DNA from: Deltaproteobacteria bacterium
Lineage (GTDB): Bacteria > Desulfobacterota > Binatia > Binatales > Binataceae
Assembly: GCA_021794015.1 (NCBI GenBank)
Contig: JAJYRQ010000002.1
Span: forward strand, 96,817-160,816
Length of the DNA: 64,000 nt
Reading direction: 5' to 3'
A program made the position numbers and the translations under genes. Shown in pieces: positions 1 through 9,473 of this stretch. The first letter of the stretch is position 1; every line of letters starts with the position of its first letter. The notes under the pieces are model-generated. The model saw nothing but the letters and a program-made list of their open reading frames with translations, did not search any database and had not been told where the DNA came from.

Positions 1-181
1 TGTCGCATATAGTCCTATGTCCCCTTCTGAGGCGCTCAGAGCCTGACATTAAGAGCCAACCTCATAGCAGCGTTTTGTCAACCCTCGGGGACGTGCCGCG
101 CAACAAGTTGGGCGGTGGACGCGGTTGGTTGAAGCAGCGTCGAGCTTGTGACATTCTAAAGCAGGAGATTGTCTTGTAATA

Positions 182-1522
182 ATGCATCCAGATGCTCTTG
201 GTGCCCTCCTGGAGGACCACAATCCGTGGTGGTCCGGCTCCGAGGCTCGACGCGCCGTACCTTCGGTAAGGCGCGACCTCCACGGACGCCTCCTTAAGCA
301 CGTGGGCAACGAGCGCGAGCGGCGTGCCCTGCTGATCCTAGGTCCGCGTCAGGTCGGCAAGACGACCCTGCTGCTCCAGCTAGCCGAAGACCTGCTGAAG
401 GCCGGTTGGCCGCCGGGAAATTTGAGCTACTTTTCTTTTGACGACGACCGGCTAACCGAGCTTGTCTCCGCGCGTGAGATCGTAGACTTCGCCCCTGTCG
501 GGATATCCCCGCAGCAGCCGCGTTTGTTCCTGCTTGACGAGATTTCCAGGGCCGTCAACTGGGCGGCGTGGCTCAAGCAGGAAGTGGATCGAGGGCACTA
601 TCGGCTCATCGCTACCGACTCGGCGGCCAGCCTGTTGCGGGCGGCCGGGGCCGAGTCGGGGCAGGGTCGTTGGGACGAGGTGGTGCTTGAGGGGCTCACT
701 TTCGCGGAGTTTCTCCGGCTGCTGGCGTTTCCCGACGAGTCGCTGCAGGATTTGCTCAGGCGGATTCCCAACGCGGTCGAGCGCTATCTACAGGTAGGAG
801 GATTCCCCGAGCACGCACGAGCCGACGATTACCGACAGGCGCGCGAGCGGCTGCGAGTTGACGTAGCCGAGCGGGCGATCGGTCGTGATTTGCTCCGTCT
901 TGGCGTCGACGTCGAGCAGGTACGCAGGTTGTTTGTTTACCTGGTTCAGGATTCGGGCGCGATCTTCAGCGCTGCCAAGTGTGCGAAAGACCTTGGTGCC
1001 GATCACCGGTCGGTCGACAAGTGGGTGGCGCTGCTTGAAGACGCCCGGCTAATCGCCCGTCTGCCGCGGCACGCCAGGCGTCCCGCGGCGCGGCTTCGCT
1101 CCAAGCCGCGCATCTATGCCAGCGACCACGGCCTGATATCCGCTTTTACGCCGGGGGCTTCACTCTTGCCCGGCCAGAGGGTGCGCGCCCAGGCGGTCGA
1201 GGCGGCGGTTTACCGGCATCTTAGGGAGTGGGCCCGCGATACCGGAGCGGAAGTGACTTTTTTCCGGCAAGACGACGGCCTCGGGGCCGACTTCGTCCTG
1301 GAACTTGCCGGCGCGCGGACGGTTATCGAGGTTACCGGCAGCTTGTACGCCAATTCGGAGAAGGTCAGCCGGCTGCGCCGGGCCGGCGAGGCCCTTAAGG
1401 CCGGGCGTTTGGTGATGATTCATGCCGGCGTGCTTGACCAGAAGCCGACGACATCCGTGACCTCGCTGCCGCTGTCAAAGTTCCTGCTTGAGCCTTCCTT
1501 GATATTGGGGGCGCCAAAATGA
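182..1522 (+). CDS. AAA-type ATPase with DUF4143-like C-terminus
   Basis: This 446-residue protein has a clear Walker A (GPRQVGKTT, about residues 54-62) and a Walker B-like LFLLDEI near residue 119, the layout of the large bacterial ATPase family that ends in a DUF4143 domain (here VGGFPEH and the following helical part, then a nuclease-fold-like C-terminus with GADFVLEL and VIEVT). The biochemical role of this family is not settled; many members lie in accessory or defence-type regions. The stop codon overlaps the ATG of the next gene in ATGA, so the two are probably translated together. The sensor-like GSS usual after Walker B reads DSAAS here. The ATG start lacks an obvious ribosome binding site, so the exact start is uncertain. 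Positions 1-181 upstream show no gene. Confidence 0.8.
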   Translation: MHPDALGALLEDHNPWWSGSEARRAVPSVRRDLHGRLLKHVGNERERRALLILGPRQVGKTTLLLQLAEDLLKAGWPPGNLSYFSFDDDRLTELVSAREIVDFAPVGISPQQPRLFLLDEISRAVNWAAWLKQEVDRGHYRLIATDSAASLLRAAGAESGQGRWDEVVLEGLTFAEFLRLLAFPDESLQDLLRRIPNAVERYLQVGGFPEHARADDYRQARERLRVDVAERAIGRDLLRLGVDVEQVRRLFVYLVQDSGAIFSAAKCAKDLGADHRSVDKWVALLEDARLIARLPRHARRPAARLRSKPRIYASDHGLISAFTPGASLLPGQRVRAQAVEAAVYRHLREWARDTGAEVTFFRQDDGLGADFVLELAGARTVIEVTGSLYANSEKVSRLRRAGEALKAGRLVMIHAGVLDQKPTTSVTSLPLSKFLLEPSLILGAPK

Positions 1523-2691
1523 ACGACCAAATTCCCCTCGGCCAGCCGGAAAGCGATGAGCTCGAGTTCAAGGGCAAGGAGGTGCTCCAGCGTCTGTACA
1601 ACGTGTCGCGCGAGGTAGTCGGGATGTTGAACGCTAGCGGCGGTCAAATCTGGATCGGCCTGGGCGAGGAAGAAGGCCGCGCGGTACGCGTTGAGCCGAT
1701 CGCCCAGCCCGAGCGCGAGGCCAGCCGCTTGAAAGACCATTTGAGCGACGTGATCGAGCCTTCGCCGAGCTCCGATGAGTTCGCGGTGGAGCAGGTTTCT
1801 CTCCGGGCTGAGCACGCGGTTCTAAAGGTGCGGGTCACACCGAAAGAAGGGCGCAGGCCGTACGCTCTGGTCGAAGGTACGGCGCGGCACTTTCTAAAGC
1901 GCGTCCACGACCGGCTGCGGCCGATGTCGCGCGAGGAGATTTTTTTGGCTCACGCCCAGGGTGCCGCGCCGGACCAGGATCACGAAGTGGCTTCGCGCAA
2001 AATCCGCGAGGCGAGAGACAAGCTGCGCGACAGCAATTGCTTGTGGTTGCGGATTCAGCCGGTGGGCAAGGCCAAACTGACGCTGAGCGGGGACTACCGA
2101 CCCTACTTCGTCGATCATTCAAGAACCGGAAACCGGCTTTCCGGCTGGAACTTTGTCGGTGCCGAGCCGTTTAGGGCCGAGCCAGGCAAGATAACCTGTG
2201 GGGCGCGCGACGGAGTCTTCGTGGCAGTGTTTTGCGACGGCGCGGTCGAATTCTCGATGCCTCTCATTAACCTGTACTGGAAGACCTCGGGCTTCCAGGG
2301 CGGCAAGCCGCCTAACGAGATATGGCCGTTCGTGCTGCTCGAATATCCGGCCTCGATTTTCCGCCTGGCGGCCACGATCTGCCGCGAGCGCAGGTTCCCG
2401 ACGCCAACGTTTCTTGCCGATCTTGTGCTGTTTGGCATCGCGGGATGGACCTTGCGGCCGCACTCGCCAAGCTCTCTGCAATACAAGCTCGCCAAGCCGC
2501 GCTCCGCTAAAGGGAAAGATATTTTAGCGCCTGAGCCGCTAAGCTTTTCCCGAGACGAGATCGTCGGCGAGCCGGACCGGTGCGCCTTTCGGCTGGTCGG
2601 GAGGGTCTATGAAGCATTTGGGCTGTTCGAAGAGGAGATGCCTGCCGAGTTCGACCGGAAATCGGGACGGCTCATCCTGCCGGGCCCATAG
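1519..2691 (+). CDS. AlbA_2 (Schlafen-like) domain protein
   Basis: The N-terminal part (about residues 10-130) reads as an AlbA_2 putative nucleic-acid-binding domain: ESDELEFKGK, then NASGGQIWIGLGEE, then a basic stretch ending in HFLKRVHDRLRPMSREEI. The remaining 250 residues match no family I recognise; they are rich in aromatic residues and have no membrane segment or signal peptide. AlbA_2 proteins include regulators and Schlafen-related RNA-cleaving toxins, so regulation or a defence effector are both possible. Its start overlaps the stop of the upstream ATPase by four bases, which argues that the ATPase controls or works with this protein. The next gene starts 21 bases after its stop but encodes an unrelated exported enzyme. 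Confidence 0.75.
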   Translation: MNDQIPLGQPESDELEFKGKEVLQRLYNVSREVVGMLNASGGQIWIGLGEEEGRAVRVEPIAQPEREASRLKDHLSDVIEPSPSSDEFAVEQVSLRAEHAVLKVRVTPKEGRRPYALVEGTARHFLKRVHDRLRPMSREEIFLAHAQGAAPDQDHEVASRKIREARDKLRDSNCLWLRIQPVGKAKLTLSGDYRPYFVDHSRTGNRLSGWNFVGAEPFRAEPGKITCGARDGVFVAVFCDGAVEFSMPLINLYWKTSGFQGGKPPNEIWPFVLLEYPASIFRLAATICRERRFPTPTFLADLVLFGIAGWTLRPHSPSSLQYKLAKPRSAKGKDILAPEPLSFSRDEIVGEPDRCAFRLVGRVYEAFGLFEEEMPAEFDRKSGRLILPGP

Positions 2692-2712
2692 ATAGGCGGC
2701 GAGCACGCAAGA

Positions 2713-4632
2713 ATGAGGGCCACGAGAAAACGGCTTTGGGCGGCACCGGTTCTGCTGGCGGCTGCATCTGCGCTGGCTCTGGCGCTGGGAACGGCGGCGG
2801 GCGCTGTGGCACGAAAGCGCCAAGCCAGGGTGGTCGTTCTGATGGTTTGGGACGGGCTTAGGCCCGACCTCGTGAACGCGGCGCTTACGCCTCGGCTGTT
2901 TGCGCTGGCCCGCCGTGGCGCGGTCTTCGCCGCCCATCATTCGCTCTATCCGACGCTTACGCTGCCGAACGCTGCCGCGCTGGCCACGGGGGCCGCAGCC
3001 GGCGTCAACGGCATCCTGGGCGACGAGCTCTATTTCGGCGATCTTCCTGGCGTCAGCGACTGGGCGCAGAAGCAAGGCGCGGGAGCCGCTTTTCTGGAGC
3101 ACCCCCTGTTCATTGAAAAACTTGAGGCGCTGCGCGCGTTGCATGGCGTGCCGGCGCTCGGGGACCGGTTGGTTGCGACGCAAACGATAACTGAGGAGCT
3201 TTACCGGCGGGGCGGCTACGTTGCGGTGCTGGGCAAGACCGGGCCGGCTTTTCTTTTTGCCGAGCGCCTGGCCGGCAAGACGATCTTCGAGGGCGGCAGC
3301 GCGAAATCCGACGAAGCCGACTACCTCTTCGTGGCCGACCAGGCTGCGGCCCCGGCTAGTGCACGCGCGCTGATGCGGTTGATGCCGGCGCTGGACCCTC
3401 GTGCCAGCGTGCCCGGAGCGGCCAACGATGCCTACTTTGCCCGGCTTGCGGCAGAGCAGGCGTTGCCCAAGGCTGCCCAGGCGGCGCGCTCCGGCCATGA
3501 CGCGATGGTTGTGTTGTGGCTGCACAATCCCGACCTCACGCAGCATCTGGCCGGACTCGGCACCGAAGCCTCGCGCCAGGCCCTACAAGCCGCGGACCAC
3601 TGCCTCGGCACGCTTGAGCAAGCCATTGCGCGGCTTCAAATGGCTGCGATGACCGACCTTATCGTGGTGTCGGACCACGGCTTTGCCACGATCAAGGCGC
3701 GGGTAGACTTGGCCGGGGTGCTGGGGCGTGCCGGGTTCGAGCGCGAGATAGCCGACGGCGCCCTGGTGGTGGCGCGCAACGGGGGCAGTGATCTGGTCTA
3801 CCTGTCGCGCAGTCGAATGCCCTCGCCTGATGCGCGACGGGCGCTGCTCAAGCGGCTGGTGGTCTTTCTTGAGCGGCAGCCGTGGTGCGGCCCGGTATTT
3901 TCGGCGCCTGCGGCCGGGGTCCCCTTAGGCGTGCCGAGGCCGGCGGACTACGGAACTGCCGAGGCCGCAGGCGACAAGCGCCTTGGCTCGGCGCTAGACT
4001 ACCGCGGCGTCGTGCCCGGCACGTTCAGTCAGTCGCTGATTGGGCTTTGGGACCCGGGCCGCTCGCCGCATCTTGTCGTTTCATTCCGCGAGTGGCCGAT
4101 GATGAGCAACCGAGGGCTTACCGGAGCGGCAAATCCCGCCTGCCTTATCGATCGGCGTGGCACGACCCGGGTGGGAAACCATTCGCGCGCCCTGGCGGCT
4201 GCCGTGCCGGGTGTCGTCTACGCCGATTCCTTCGCGCTTTTCACCACGGGCATGGGGATGCACGGGGCGGTAGGCCGGCGCGAGTTGCACAACTTTGGGG
4301 CGGCAGCCGGCCCTGATTTCCGCCGGGGATTCGAGGATCGCCTGCCCACCAGCAATGCCGATGTGGCCGTGACGATGGCCGCGCTGGTTGGATTGCTGGA
4401 TGGGCGGTCGCCGGCTCTACGGCGCGGCGCGGGCCGGGTGATCGTCGAGGCGCTGGTCGGCCGTGGCAGGGTGCCGGCGCAAGAGCCGGCGGCGCTCGTG
4501 CGCCGGGTTCGGCTGCGCGAAGGCGGAGCGTGCGCGGTCTCGGTCCTACGCTTTTCAGCGATGGCCGGGCTGCTCTACCTCGACGCAGGCCGCCTGCAGC
4601 ATCAGGGCGGCTGCCGCTCGGGCACACGCTGA
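2713..4632 (+). CDS. Exported type I phosphodiesterase / nucleotide pyrophosphatase (alkaline phosphatase superfamily)
   Basis: The 639-residue product begins with a basic n-region and a long alanine/leucine stretch (residues 12-32), an export signal or anchor. The metal-binding pattern of the phosphodiesterase family is visible: VWDGLRPD, then YPTLTLPNAAALATG carrying the likely threonine nucleophile, HNPDLTQH, VVSDHGF and GMHGA. Such enzymes hydrolyse phosphodiester or pyrophosphate bonds outside the cytoplasm using two metal ions; the substrate cannot be read from sequence. The mature protein would be periplasmic or surface-held. It follows the AlbA_2 gene on the same strand by 21 bases, and SppA follows after 258 bases. 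The last 70 residues are Gly/Arg-rich and less certain as part of the fold. Confidence 0.85.
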   Translation: MRATRKRLWAAPVLLAAASALALALGTAAGAVARKRQARVVVLMVWDGLRPDLVNAALTPRLFALARRGAVFAAHHSLYPTLTLPNAAALATGAAAGVNGILGDELYFGDLPGVSDWAQKQGAGAAFLEHPLFIEKLEALRALHGVPALGDRLVATQTITEELYRRGGYVAVLGKTGPAFLFAERLAGKTIFEGGSAKSDEADYLFVADQAAAPASARALMRLMPALDPRASVPGAANDAYFARLAAEQALPKAAQAARSGHDAMVVLWLHNPDLTQHLAGLGTEASRQALQAADHCLGTLEQAIARLQMAAMTDLIVVSDHGFATIKARVDLAGVLGRAGFEREIADGALVVARNGGSDLVYLSRSRMPSPDARRALLKRLVVFLERQPWCGPVFSAPAAGVPLGVPRPADYGTAEAAGDKRLGSALDYRGVVPGTFSQSLIGLWDPGRSPHLVVSFREWPMMSNRGLTGAANPACLIDRRGTTRVGNHSRALAAAVPGVVYADSFALFTTGMGMHGAVGRRELHNFGAAAGPDFRRGFEDRLPTSNADVAVTMAALVGLLDGRSPALRRGAGRVIVEALVGRGRVPAQEPAALVRRVRLREGGACAVSVLRFSAMAGLLYLDAGRLQHQGGCRSGTR

Positions 4633-4890
4633 GGCCCCGGCGCGTTGTCGCGCGGCCCGACCAACCAGGGCTCGCCGGCAGCAGGGCTTTGGAGGCCGGC
4701 CGGTCCCGAGATGGTCGCTTTGGCTTAGGCGGCGCTGGCCGCAGGCCGAACATTGTGCTTCGCTCTTGTGTGGAAGGACGTGAAAGCGGCGGGGTTCAGC
4801 CTCGCGCCGTCCGAGCGCCGGCACGCGGCCGTTCAAACGGGTCCGGCCCGGTGCGCACTTCAGCCTTGCCGTTAACGGAGGCGACGTCAA

Positions 4891-6645
4891 ATGCTGAGAA
4901 GATTAGTTCGATGGATCGTCCGCGCGGCGCTGGCCGTCACGGTGCTGATAATTGCCGCGCGCGTGGTGGATTATTTCGGCCGCAGGATACCCGCCGGTTC
5001 GGTGCTTTTGGTCAAGCTTGACGGGCCGGTAGTCGAGCGCGGAGGGGGTCCGCTATCGGACCTGGTTGGGACTAACGAAACCCCGTTGAATCTCGTGCGC
5101 CGGGCGATCGACAAGGCCAAGGACGATCCCCGGATCGTTGGCCTCGCCCTCAAGGTGATTGACCCGCAGCTTGAGTTTGCGCAGGCGCAAGAGCTATGTT
5201 CGCTGATTTCGGGCCTGGCGCGCCGGGGCAAATGGAGCGCCGCTTATCTGGAGAGCGCCGGCGAGGGCGCGCCGGGAAACCTGCCTTACCTGGTCGCAAG
5301 CTGCGCGGACGAGGTGTCGCTGATGCCGCAGGGGGAGCTGAACCTGATCGGCGTGCGCCTGCAGGAGATGTTCGCGCGCGGGATGCTTGAGCGGCTCAAG
5401 ATCGAACCCGAGTTCGACGCGATCGGCCGCTACAAGTCGGCCGCCAATGTTTTCACGCAAACCGACTTCACCGCCGCCCAGCGCGAGGAAGACGACGCCG
5501 TAGTGGGAAGCCTGTTCGGCCAACTGGTCGGCAAAGTCGCCGAGCGCCGCCGCCTGGCCCCGGACAGCGTCAAGGCGATCATCGACCGGGCGCCTCTGCT
5601 GGCCGCCGACGGGCTTAAGCTTAAGCTGGTCGACCGGGTCGAATACGAGGACCAATTCGACAAGCGCATCAAGCACTACCGGCAGAGCGAACATTACCTG
5701 GCCGACTACCGCGACTACGCGCGCGCGGGCGTGCGGCTGCTGCCCGACCATCGCGACCGAATCGCGGTGGTTTACGCCAGCGGGGTGATCGAGCGCGGGC
5801 GGGGCGGCATCGATCCGCTCTTCTCGGCCGATACGCCGGCAATGGGCTCCGATCGGATCGTGGAGGCTTTCCGCGAGGTCCGGCGCGACGACTCGGTGCG
5901 CGCCGTCGTCTTTCGCATTGATTCTCCGGGCGGCTCGGTGATCGCTTCGGAGCTGATTCGCCGCGCGGTTGAGCTTACGGCGCGCAAAAAGCCGGTCGTT
6001 GCCAGCCTGTCCGGCTACGGCGCTTCAGGCGGCTACTGGGTGGCCGCGCCAGCCAGGCGTATTTTTGCCGAGGCCGGTACGCTTACCGGCTCGATCGGCG
6101 TGCTGGGCGGGAAATTCAATCTGGCGCGGACGGCCGGCGCCGTGGGCGTCAACACCGGCGCCGCCACGCGCGGAGCCAACGTGATGATGTACGACCCGTT
6201 CTCGGCTTTTACTCCGGCCCAGCAGCAGCTTTTTCACGACCAGATTCTGGGCGACACCTATCGTCACTTCATCGCGCTCGTGGCTCGGCACACCCATCTT
6301 AGCCCGGCCGAGGTGGACCAGGTGGCCCAGGGACGGGTCTGGACCGGAAGCGAAGCGCTTAAGCGCAGGCTCATCGACGGTCTGGGCGGCCTGGACGCCG
6401 CGATTGAAGAGGCCAGGAAGCTGGCCAAGGTTCCGGCCGGGCGGCCGGTGCGGATCGTGGAGATGCCCGAGCGGCCGGGCATCGTGGAGCAGCTCCTGGC
6501 AGGCGGTCTGGTCCAGGCAACCGCGGGAGCGTCGGCTGCCGCCGAGGCTCGCCTGCGGCCTCTGCTTGCAATCCTGAGGACTGCGCGACTTGCGGCCGGG
6601 GGCGAAGACGGGCTGGTCTACTGTCCGGTGAGGCCGGCGATGTGA
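4891..6645 (+). CDS. sppA: Signal peptide peptidase SppA, long (67K) type
   Basis: This is a membrane-anchored serine protease that degrades signal peptides left in the membrane. One transmembrane segment is seen at residues 9-26. The tandem S49 layout of long SppA is present over 584 residues. The serine-lysine dyad can be placed: Lys182 in RYKSAANVF of the first half and Ser379 in GYGASGGYW of the second half, equivalent to Lys209/Ser409 of the E. coli enzyme. FRIDSPGGSV precedes the nucleophile region, and the oxyanion and tetramer elements GTLTGSIGVLGGKFN follow it. The ATG is preceded by a GGAGGCG ribosome binding site. No close operon partner is evident; the downstream gene is convergent. 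Confidence 0.95.
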   Translation: MLRRLVRWIVRAALAVTVLIIAARVVDYFGRRIPAGSVLLVKLDGPVVERGGGPLSDLVGTNETPLNLVRRAIDKAKDDPRIVGLALKVIDPQLEFAQAQELCSLISGLARRGKWSAAYLESAGEGAPGNLPYLVASCADEVSLMPQGELNLIGVRLQEMFARGMLERLKIEPEFDAIGRYKSAANVFTQTDFTAAQREEDDAVVGSLFGQLVGKVAERRRLAPDSVKAIIDRAPLLAADGLKLKLVDRVEYEDQFDKRIKHYRQSEHYLADYRDYARAGVRLLPDHRDRIAVVYASGVIERGRGGIDPLFSADTPAMGSDRIVEAFREVRRDDSVRAVVFRIDSPGGSVIASELIRRAVELTARKKPVVASLSGYGASGGYWVAAPARRIFAEAGTLTGSIGVLGGKFNLARTAGAVGVNTGAATRGANVMMYDPFSAFTPAQQQLFHDQILGDTYRHFIALVARHTHLSPAEVDQVAQGRVWTGSEALKRRLIDGLGGLDAAIEEARKLAKVPAGRPVRIVEMPERPGIVEQLLAGGLVQATAGASAAAEARLRPLLAILRTARLAAGGEDGLVYCPVRPAM

Positions 6646-6755
6646 GCTGCGGGCAAATTGCCCCTTCGCCCCGCGCCGGCGGGTCTTGGAGGACCGGCAA
6701 TTCGCTTGGGGAGCGCGAGCGTCCACGGCGCTGAAGGCGCTCTGCTTGGTAAGTG

Positions 6756-9473
6756 TCAACCCGCCGCACTGCCGCGAATTCGCTCCAGATCGAAGAACCG
6801 CGCGCCATCCAGACCCTGGTAGCGCTCCGGGTGACAGGTAAGGATAAGCAACTGCAATCGTTGCGCAGCCTCTTCCAGGATTCGCATCACACGGGCGAGG
6901 CGTCCCGAATCTGTCGCAACCAGCACGTCGTCCAGCACCACGAGTTGGCGCTCGCCTTTGGCGAGCACGTCGGCCAAAGCCAGACGTGTGGCGAGATAGA
7001 TCTGCTCGCGCTCACCGCCTGACATGCTTTCGAGCGACACCGATGCACCGGCAAGCCCCGGCATCATCTGCGCAGGCTCGAACGCGTCCCCTAGCTGGAT
7101 ACGGCCCAGCCGATTGCCGGCAATGCGCTGCAGGGTGCGCGTTGCAGCGAGTTCCACCGGAGCCGCCACCGCGGCTAACGCTGCGTTTCGAGACTGCTCC
7201 ACCGTGGTCCGCAGCAGGCGGATCGCGGCCATCTGCAATTCTTCGCTGGCAATCTCGCGCTTCAGCCGAGCGACTTCCTCCTCCGCCCGAGCGAGCGCCG
7301 AGTACGGGCCCTGCGCCGAAACTTGCATCAGGCGGCCTTCTTCGCGCTTTTCCTGTTCGAGAGCCTGGGTTGCCGTACCGTCGGCGGCCTGTAGTTGCTT
7401 CTCCAACGTGGCTGCCGTGGCGCCGGGGTCTTCGCCAAACTCGGCGAGCTTGGCATCGATTTCTTCGAGACTGGTTCGCGCAGCTTCCCAGGCCAGGGCG
7501 ACTCTTCTCATCTCACTCTCGCGTTCTCCCTGAGACTTGCCGTCGTCGGTCAGCTCGGCCAGCGTGGCGGCCAGCGATCGCTCGCGCCGGTCGGTCTCTT
7601 CAATGCGCACCTCGAGTGTGCCCCGTTGGCGGCCGGCAGCGTTGAGGGCGATTTGCGCGGCGTCGCGAGCCGCCTCGGCCGTGTCGAGAGCGGCGAGGAA
7701 CGCGCGCTGGCTCGCCTCGGCCGCGGCTCTCAACGCTGCCGCGTCGGGAGGCGTCGCGCGCCAGTCCGGATAGTCGGCGAGCATCCCCGAGATCACGGCC
7801 GCGAGCGTGGCGCGTTCCGTTTGGATCTGCTCGGCCGTTTCCCCGGCCAGCAGGGTGTCGAGCTGTGTTTGCGCGGCCGCGAGTCTTTTGTCCAGCTCCG
7901 TCGCCCTGTCCTGCAAAGCGTCCAGCGCTTCGCGGTCTGCGGTCCCGAATGCCTCGGTCAAAGCCTTGAGCTTCTGCGCCGCCTTCTTCCGTTCTCCGCG
8001 GATCTCATCGATCGATCCGGCCGGCCCGCGGGCTCGCAGGCGGGCGACGCCGGGCAAATCAACAACGACCTCGGGTGATCCTTTCACTTGCGCGGGTGCT
8101 CCTGCCGAGAGCGATCGCGCTCCGGGTTCTTCACCCGAGACGACGACCAGCGTGCCCGCTTTCTCGGGAACGATCTCCAGCGTGATCAGCGCGGCTTCGA
8201 GGCGCATCCGCGCCTCGTCGCAGTCCTTCATCGCGTTGCGGATCGCGCGCAGTGTCTTCGCATCGGGAGCGACCAAGCGGCTGCGCGCCAGTTTGTGCTG
8301 CGCCAGGGTTTGCGAGGCCTGGTTGATTCGGCGCAGTCGATCATCAAGGGCGGATGCGCGGCGCAGTTCGTCGAGGTAGCGTCCCGCACGTTCGGCGGTT
8401 TGCCTGGTCGCTTCATTGGCGTCGCGTGTCTTGCGGACATCTTCGAGCGCGGTCTGCGTGCGCGCGGCTTCTATCTGGTGCTGCTCGACCTCGCGAACCC
8501 GCGACGGCAGCTCGGAACGAAGCTGGCTAAGGACGCGCCGCACGTCGCCTAGATCCTTCGCCGCGGTCTTGATCGCCTCGATTCGCTGCTCGAGTTCGCG
8601 GTGCTGAGCCTCGGCTGCCTTCAGCCGCTCCGCGCGCTGTGCCTTACTTGAGATGAGCTCCCTGTACGCTTCAGCGCGCGCCCGCGCATCGCGCAGCGAC
8701 TTTGCCAGGGCGTCGGCGTCGCGTCGGGCTTGCGCGCGGCGCGCGCGCAGGTCCTCGACCCGACGGGCCGCCTCCTCGAACGCCTGCTGCTGCTCGGCCG
8801 CAGTGCGCTGCGCTTCGAGTGCGTCCTGCAAGCTCTCGCGCAGCCGCACCAATGCCGGCGCGTCCTTGCCGCGCCGGCATTGGCCGCCAGGCGTGAAAAA
8901 GCGAAGGTACGCCGTCTCGATTCGCTCCTCCAACGGCCCGCTGCCCGGGCCGGACACCTGCACGCCAAGGGCGGTCCGAATGTCGGCAACGAGATCGCCC
9001 GACAACCTGTCCAGCGCCAGGTTGCCCTGTGGCGCCCACAGGACCTGAGCCAGCCCCCAATTTTCAGGGCGCGACAAGCCGCGTCCGGGCGGATTACGCG
9101 TGAGAATCTCTCGGGTTTTTTCGTCCGCGGGCTCGCTCTCCGCCATGCGAACGAAGCTTCCATTCTCACGACGCTCCAACTCCGCCGCCGGATGGTCGCA
9201 GAAGCGTTTCGTCAATCGGTATTCCGCGCCGCCGTGCGAGAACTCTACCGTAACGGTGGGAGCCAGCTCGCGTCCCCACGGGCGCAGGTTCTCGACCTCG
9301 CGGCCGCTGACTCGATGGCCGTCGAGCAGGCCGCGCTGCAGGGCTTCAAAGAGCGTGGACTTCCCGGTGGCGTTGGGCGCGTGTAAAACGTTCAGGCGGT
9401 CCGTGAACGGACCAACCGAGACGGGGTTCGCGAAACACCTCCAGCCCTGAACGGCAATCGCGCGAAGAATCAC
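6756..9473 (-). CDS. SbcC/Rad50-like SMC-type ATPase subunit
   Basis: The product is the ATPase partner of the adjacent SbcD-like nuclease. A Walker A (APNATGKSTLFEAL) lies near the N-terminus, a long heptad-rich coiled coil fills the middle, and the C-terminus has the ABC signature MSGGEREQ and Walker B LVVLDDVLVATD. The GTG start at 9473 is chosen because it overlaps the nuclease stop in GTGA and puts the ATPase fold directly at the N-terminus; an upstream ATG at 9521 would add 16 unlikely residues. At 905 residues it is short for SbcC, and I see no CxxC zinc hook in the coiled coil, resembling YhaN-type relatives. The pair is expected to process DNA ends or hairpins. Confidence 0.88.
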   Translation of the reverse strand: MILRAIAVQGWRCFANPVSVGPFTDRLNVLHAPNATGKSTLFEALQRGLLDGHRVSGREVENLRPWGRELAPTVTVEFSHGGAEYRLTKRFCDHPAAELERRENGSFVRMAESEPADEKTREILTRNPPGRGLSRPENWGLAQVLWAPQGNLALDRLSGDLVADIRTALGVQVSGPGSGPLEERIETAYLRFFTPGGQCRRGKDAPALVRLRESLQDALEAQRTAAEQQQAFEEAARRVEDLRARRAQARRDADALAKSLRDARARAEAYRELISSKAQRAERLKAAEAQHRELEQRIEAIKTAAKDLGDVRRVLSQLRSELPSRVREVEQHQIEAARTQTALEDVRKTRDANEATRQTAERAGRYLDELRRASALDDRLRRINQASQTLAQHKLARSRLVAPDAKTLRAIRNAMKDCDEARMRLEAALITLEIVPEKAGTLVVVSGEEPGARSLSAGAPAQVKGSPEVVVDLPGVARLRARGPAGSIDEIRGERKKAAQKLKALTEAFGTADREALDALQDRATELDKRLAAAQTQLDTLLAGETAEQIQTERATLAAVISGMLADYPDWRATPPDAAALRAAAEASQRAFLAALDTAEAARDAAQIALNAAGRQRGTLEVRIEETDRRERSLAATLAELTDDGKSQGERESEMRRVALAWEAARTSLEEIDAKLAEFGEDPGATAATLEKQLQAADGTATQALEQEKREEGRLMQVSAQGPYSALARAEEEVARLKREIASEELQMAAIRLLRTTVEQSRNAALAAVAAPVELAATRTLQRIAGNRLGRIQLGDAFEPAQMMPGLAGASVSLESMSGGEREQIYLATRLALADVLAKGERQLVVLDDVLVATDSGRLARVMRILEEAAQRLQLLILTCHPERYQGLDGARFFDLERIRGSAAG

